Shown here: positions 6,264 to 8,556 of the stretch, one piece after another
Layout of the letters: each line of letters starts with the position of its first letter
Numbering within the stretch: the first letter of the stretch is position 1
NCBI GenBank assembly: GCA_003506895.1
Contig: DNXO01000123.1
Span: 614-9,169 of the forward strand
DNA: 8,556 nucleotides
Direction: 5' to 3'
DNA from: Acetobacteraceae bacterium
GTDB lineage: Bacteria > Pseudomonadota > Alphaproteobacteria > Acetobacterales > Acetobacteraceae
Notes under the pieces: model-generated
The model's database searches: none
Told to the model about the DNA's origin: nothing
The model's input: the letters and a program-made list of their open reading frames with translations, nothing else
Position numbers and translations under genes: made by a program

Positions 6264-7472
6264 ATGGCGCTCAGCCGGACCACACGCGTCAACATCCTGA
6301 TCGGCAACGGGCACTTCCTCTCGCATTTCTACGTCCTGTGCCTCCCGCCCATGTTCCTGGCCTGGCAGAGCACGTTCCACGTCAGCTTCGCCGAACTCGG
6401 CATGACCATCATGCTGATGTCGGGCACCACCGCCCTGCTGCAAACCCCGGTCGGCTTCCTGGTGGACAAGCACGGCGCCCGCCCGTTCCTGATCGGCGGC
6501 ACGTTGCTGATGTCGCTGTCCCTCGCTGCGATGGGCCTCGCCACCGCGTTCTGGCAGATCCTGGTGCTGGCGACGATCTCCGGTATCGGCAACTCCGTCA
6601 TCCACCCAGCCGACTATGCCATCCTGTCGGGATCGGTGGACAAGGACCGCATGGGCCGCTCCTTCGCGCTGCATACGTTCAGCGGCAACTTGGGGTTCTC
6701 CGCCGGGCCGCCGGTCACCGCTTTCCTGATGGCTGCCGTCGGCTGGCGAGGCACATTGATGACCGTCGGCCTGCTGGGTCTGCCGGTCGTGCTGTCGATC
6801 GTGCTGCAAAGCCGCATCCTGGTCGATCAAACCCGCACCCAGGATCATGGGGCGGTCAAGCTGACCGGGCGGCAGTTGCTGACGTCCCGCACCATGATCC
6901 TGTTCTTCATGTTCTTCATGCTGGGTGCCATGGCCGGCGGCGGCGTGCAGTCCTGGCTGGTCACCGTGCTGCACACGTTCAAAGGCATCGAGTTGAAGCT
7001 CGCCGCCACCGCGCTGACCGCTTACATGCTGGGATCCACTACCGGCGTGCTGGTCGGCGGCTGGTTCGCCGACACGTTCAAGCGCCATATCCTGCCGTTT
7101 GTGACCGGGCTGACGATCCTGTCGGCGCTGCTGATGGTCGGGATCGACTGGCTGAATCTGCCGGCGCTGGCGATCATCGGCATGACATTCCTGTCCGGCC
7201 TAGCCCTCGGTGCCAGCCGCACCCCACGCGATGTGATGGTGAAGGACGCGGCACCGCCCGGCCAGATCGGCAAGGTGTTCGGCTTCGTCAGCGCGGGGTT
7301 GCCGTTGGGCAGCGCGGTCACGCCGGTGCCGTTCGGGATGCTGATCGACCGGGGCCATCCGGAACTGGTTTTGGTCCTGGTTGCCGTGATCCTGTTGCTG
7401 AGCCTGTTCTGCGCCGGCTCTGCCCGCGTGTCCGCCCGGGCGGACGAACCCGTGGTTCAGCCGGCGGAGTAG
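6264..7472 (+). CDS. Major facilitator superfamily (MFS) transporter
   Basis: A 402-residue inner-membrane protein with about twelve hydrophobic segments in two halves, the usual MFS size and layout. The first helix carries GHFLSHFYVLCLPPMF (residues 16-31). The loop between helices 2 and 3 has the MFS motif A in the form GFLVDKHGAR (residues 64-73), and a partial repeat, GGWFADTFKR, appears at the equivalent place in the second half. An SG-x-GNSVIHPADYAIL stretch around residue 115 and a SAGPP stretch in helix 5 are also MFS-like. It should move a small solute by proton coupling, uptake or efflux; the substrate cannot be read. The ATG has only a weak GAAGG site 10 nt upstream, but membrane character starts within the first 15 residues, so a later start would lose helix 1. 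It begins 97 bp after the toxin gene and ends 1 bp from the stop of the opposing gene. Confidence 0.9.
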   Translation: MALSRTTRVNILIGNGHFLSHFYVLCLPPMFLAWQSTFHVSFAELGMTIMLMSGTTALLQTPVGFLVDKHGARPFLIGGTLLMSLSLAAMGLATAFWQILVLATISGIGNSVIHPADYAILSGSVDKDRMGRSFALHTFSGNLGFSAGPPVTAFLMAAVGWRGTLMTVGLLGLPVVLSIVLQSRILVDQTRTQDHGAVKLTGRQLLTSRTMILFFMFFMLGAMAGGGVQSWLVTVLHTFKGIELKLAATALTAYMLGSTTGVLVGGWFADTFKRHILPFVTGLTILSALLMVGIDWLNLPALAIIGMTFLSGLALGASRTPRDVMVKDAAPPGQIGKVFGFVSAGLPLGSAVTPVPFGMLIDRGHPELVLVLVAVILLLSLFCAGSARVSARADEPVVQPAE

Positions 7473-7473
7473 G

Positions 7474-8187
7474 TCAGCGCGCGAGGCGTGCCAGCGGCTG
7501 GGTTTTGGCCGCCATGACCAGGGTGTGCAGGTCGGGCAGCGCGGCGGCGGGTTTTCGGGTCACCATCGCAGGCGAGACGTTGGCGGCGCGGAGCGCGGCG
7601 TCAATGAGAGCGTTCACGCTCGCTACGGTGGCCGGTTCGGGATAGCGGCGTCTCTCTGGCGTCTCGTTTCTCGGTAAATGGGATTTTTGATCGGAATTTG
7701 AGGCGGATTGGGCGGGCGCTTGTGCCTTTGGGGCGGCGGTCAGCGCTTCCAGCATCGTGTTGGCGGCGGTCTGGCGGAGGCTTTCGTCGGCGTCGGCGGT
7801 ATTGTGCGTGACCTCTCGCTTTTGGCGCTGTTGCTGTTCGCGACGCAGATGGCTGAGGGCGGCGAGCGAGGCGCGGACCATCGCGGCGTATTGGGCATTC
7901 AGCCGGAGCACGAGCCTGATGTCGCCGGCATGGACGCGGATCAGGCGCATCACATCCTCGGCCTGCGCTCGGGCGGCGATGCACTGGGCGGCGAGTTCGG
8001 CTTCGGCGGCGTTGACCGGCGCGAGGGCGGCAACCCGAGCGATGGCGGCGTGGTTGCGGGTTTGGAGGGATTCGGGGGTGCTGTCGGGGGGCGGCGGCAG
8101 GAGGGTTATCAGGGTGTGGACGAGGTGGCGATAGGCCTGGGCAGGAAGGTCGATGGGCGGGCTGGACGGATGCAGCTGGGTTTCCAT
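7474..8187 (-). CDS. Ala-rich hypothetical protein, 237 residues
   Basis: A soluble-looking protein with no signal peptide and no long hydrophobic segment. The start METQLHPSSPPIDLPAQAYR leads into a Pro run (residues 31-34) and then a long Ala-rich helical stretch (about 45-125) with NAAEAELAAQCIAARAQAED and LNAQYAAMVRASL, ending in a charged LRREQQQRQKRE segment that could form a coiled coil. A polar, low-complexity linker (about 150-185, with ERRRYPEP) precedes a second short helical region. I recall similar Ala-rich proteins from Acetobacteraceae genomes, but this is memory, not a search. The start is reasonable though the Shine-Dalgarno is poor (GGA next to the ATG); AT-rich sequence with TTGACT and TACAAT lies just upstream but not at promoter spacing. 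The gene converges on the MFS gene with a 1-bp gap. No function is proposed. Confidence 0.7.
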   Translation of the reverse strand: METQLHPSSPPIDLPAQAYRHLVHTLITLLPPPPDSTPESLQTRNHAAIARVAALAPVNAAEAELAAQCIAARAQAEDVMRLIRVHAGDIRLVLRLNAQYAAMVRASLAALSHLRREQQQRQKREVTHNTADADESLRQTAANTMLEALTAAPKAQAPAQSASNSDQKSHLPRNETPERRRYPEPATVASVNALIDAALRAANVSPAMVTRKPAAALPDLHTLVMAAKTQPLARLAR

Positions 8188-8556
8188 TCCGATTGGTTAC
8201 CAGATTGTAGGAATTTAGTCAATATGCTTGCGGGGTGGCGGGGTTGGGATGGTTTTTGGGGCAATCATGGCATGTTGTCCGAGGATGGATTTCGGACTTG
8301 GCGTTCTGGCCATGCTGTCGTCCGCTCTGCGCCCTTCCCGATCGTTTAGGCGAGAGGCATCGTTTCTCCAGAGCGGTCGTTCATGGGCAGAGCGGCGAAC
8401 GGCTGGGTTGGGTGGAAAGCGGCCATTGGGCACAGGTCTCGCGAACGTCCGCTTAGCGCCCAATTGTCGTCTTTCAGTGGGGTGTCAGACGCGCCTGAAA
8501 GCTGCCGCTCGTTCGGCGAGGCGTAAGCGCCCGGTGTTCCCCGTGTAGCGAAGCGT
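8188..8556. other. Gene-free tail with short inverted and repeated motifs
   Basis: No reading frame here has a ribosome site, a known motif or protein-like composition. The first ~35 bp are AT-rich and probably form the 5' region of the minus-strand gene ending at 8187. Further on, an 11-bp motif AGCGG-N-C-R-TT-S occurs three times: at 8372-8382, at 8418-8428, and inverted at 8443-8453. Two 7-bp perfect inverted pairs also lie here: ATTGGGC/GCCCAAT (8425-8431, 8458-8464) and CTTTCAG/CTGAAAG (8471-8477, 8495-8501). This may be a decayed dispersed repeat or the regulatory region of a gene beyond the window. Confidence 0.5.

Noticed and set aside
6093..7088. 331-residue minus-strand open frame opposite the MFS gene
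   Set aside because: Gln/Arg/His/Gly-rich translation with no domain; antisense shadow of a well-supported membrane protein gene.
6338..7645. 435-residue open frame on the plus strand overlapping the MFS gene, and longer than it
   Set aside because: Its translation is rich in Arg, Pro and His with no membrane segments, while the frame starting at 6264 shows MFS motifs and twelve-helix character.
8204..8222. TTGACT and TACAAT boxes upstream of the 237-residue protein gene
   Set aside because: On the minus strand the two boxes are only 7 bp apart, so they cannot serve together as -35 and -10 elements.
8215..8548. Overlapping short open frames on both strands in the right-hand tail (82, 106 and 73 residues)
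   Set aside because: No ribosome sites, no motifs, and Arg/Gly/Ala-rich composition expected of non-coding GC-rich DNA.

Overview
The window is 8.5 kb of GC-rich DNA with compact bacterial genes. Codon use (strong G/C third positions), the type of solute-binding protein and the Ala-rich unknown protein suggest an alphaproteobacterium, plausibly Acetobacteraceae/Rhodospirillales. This placement is inferred from sequence character, not from a database match.

Left part (1-2585, all + strand): the 3' nine-tenths of a dihydrolipoyl dehydrogenase gene (lpd, cut by the window edge) is followed after only 3 bp by pdxA (4-hydroxythreonine-4-phosphate dehydrogenase, vitamin B6 synthesis), so the two are probably co-transcribed. 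A separate small lipoprotein gene with a good ribosome binding site follows.

Middle (2586-5374): the lipoprotein gene converges on an orphan family-5 (peptide/opine-type) ABC solute-binding protein gene on the minus strand. The gap between them holds a 205-bp element with 55-bp inverted arms (50/55 identical, outer 31 bp perfect) and no transposase, the clearest unexplained structure in the window. Upstream of the binding-protein gene, also on the minus strand, is a DUF347-type membrane protein with a strikingly regular four-fold W...G...D repeat.

Right part (5375-8556): a type II toxin-antitoxin pair reads on the + strand. Its antitoxin appears to join a Phd/YefM-like N-terminal half to a stability-determinant/ParD-like tail, and its gene overlaps that of a ParE/RelE-family toxin by 26 nt. 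An MFS transporter follows, converging with a 1-bp gap on a minus-strand gene for a 237-residue Ala-rich protein of unknown function. The last ~370 bp hold no gene I can support, but contain a short motif repeated three times and nested inverted repeats, possibly a decayed repeat element.

No rRNA, tRNA, CRISPR array, phage or intact insertion sequence was seen. The genes do not form one pathway: the lpd-pdxA pair looks like core metabolism, and the rest is accessory (transport, toxin-antitoxin, repeat element, unknowns).
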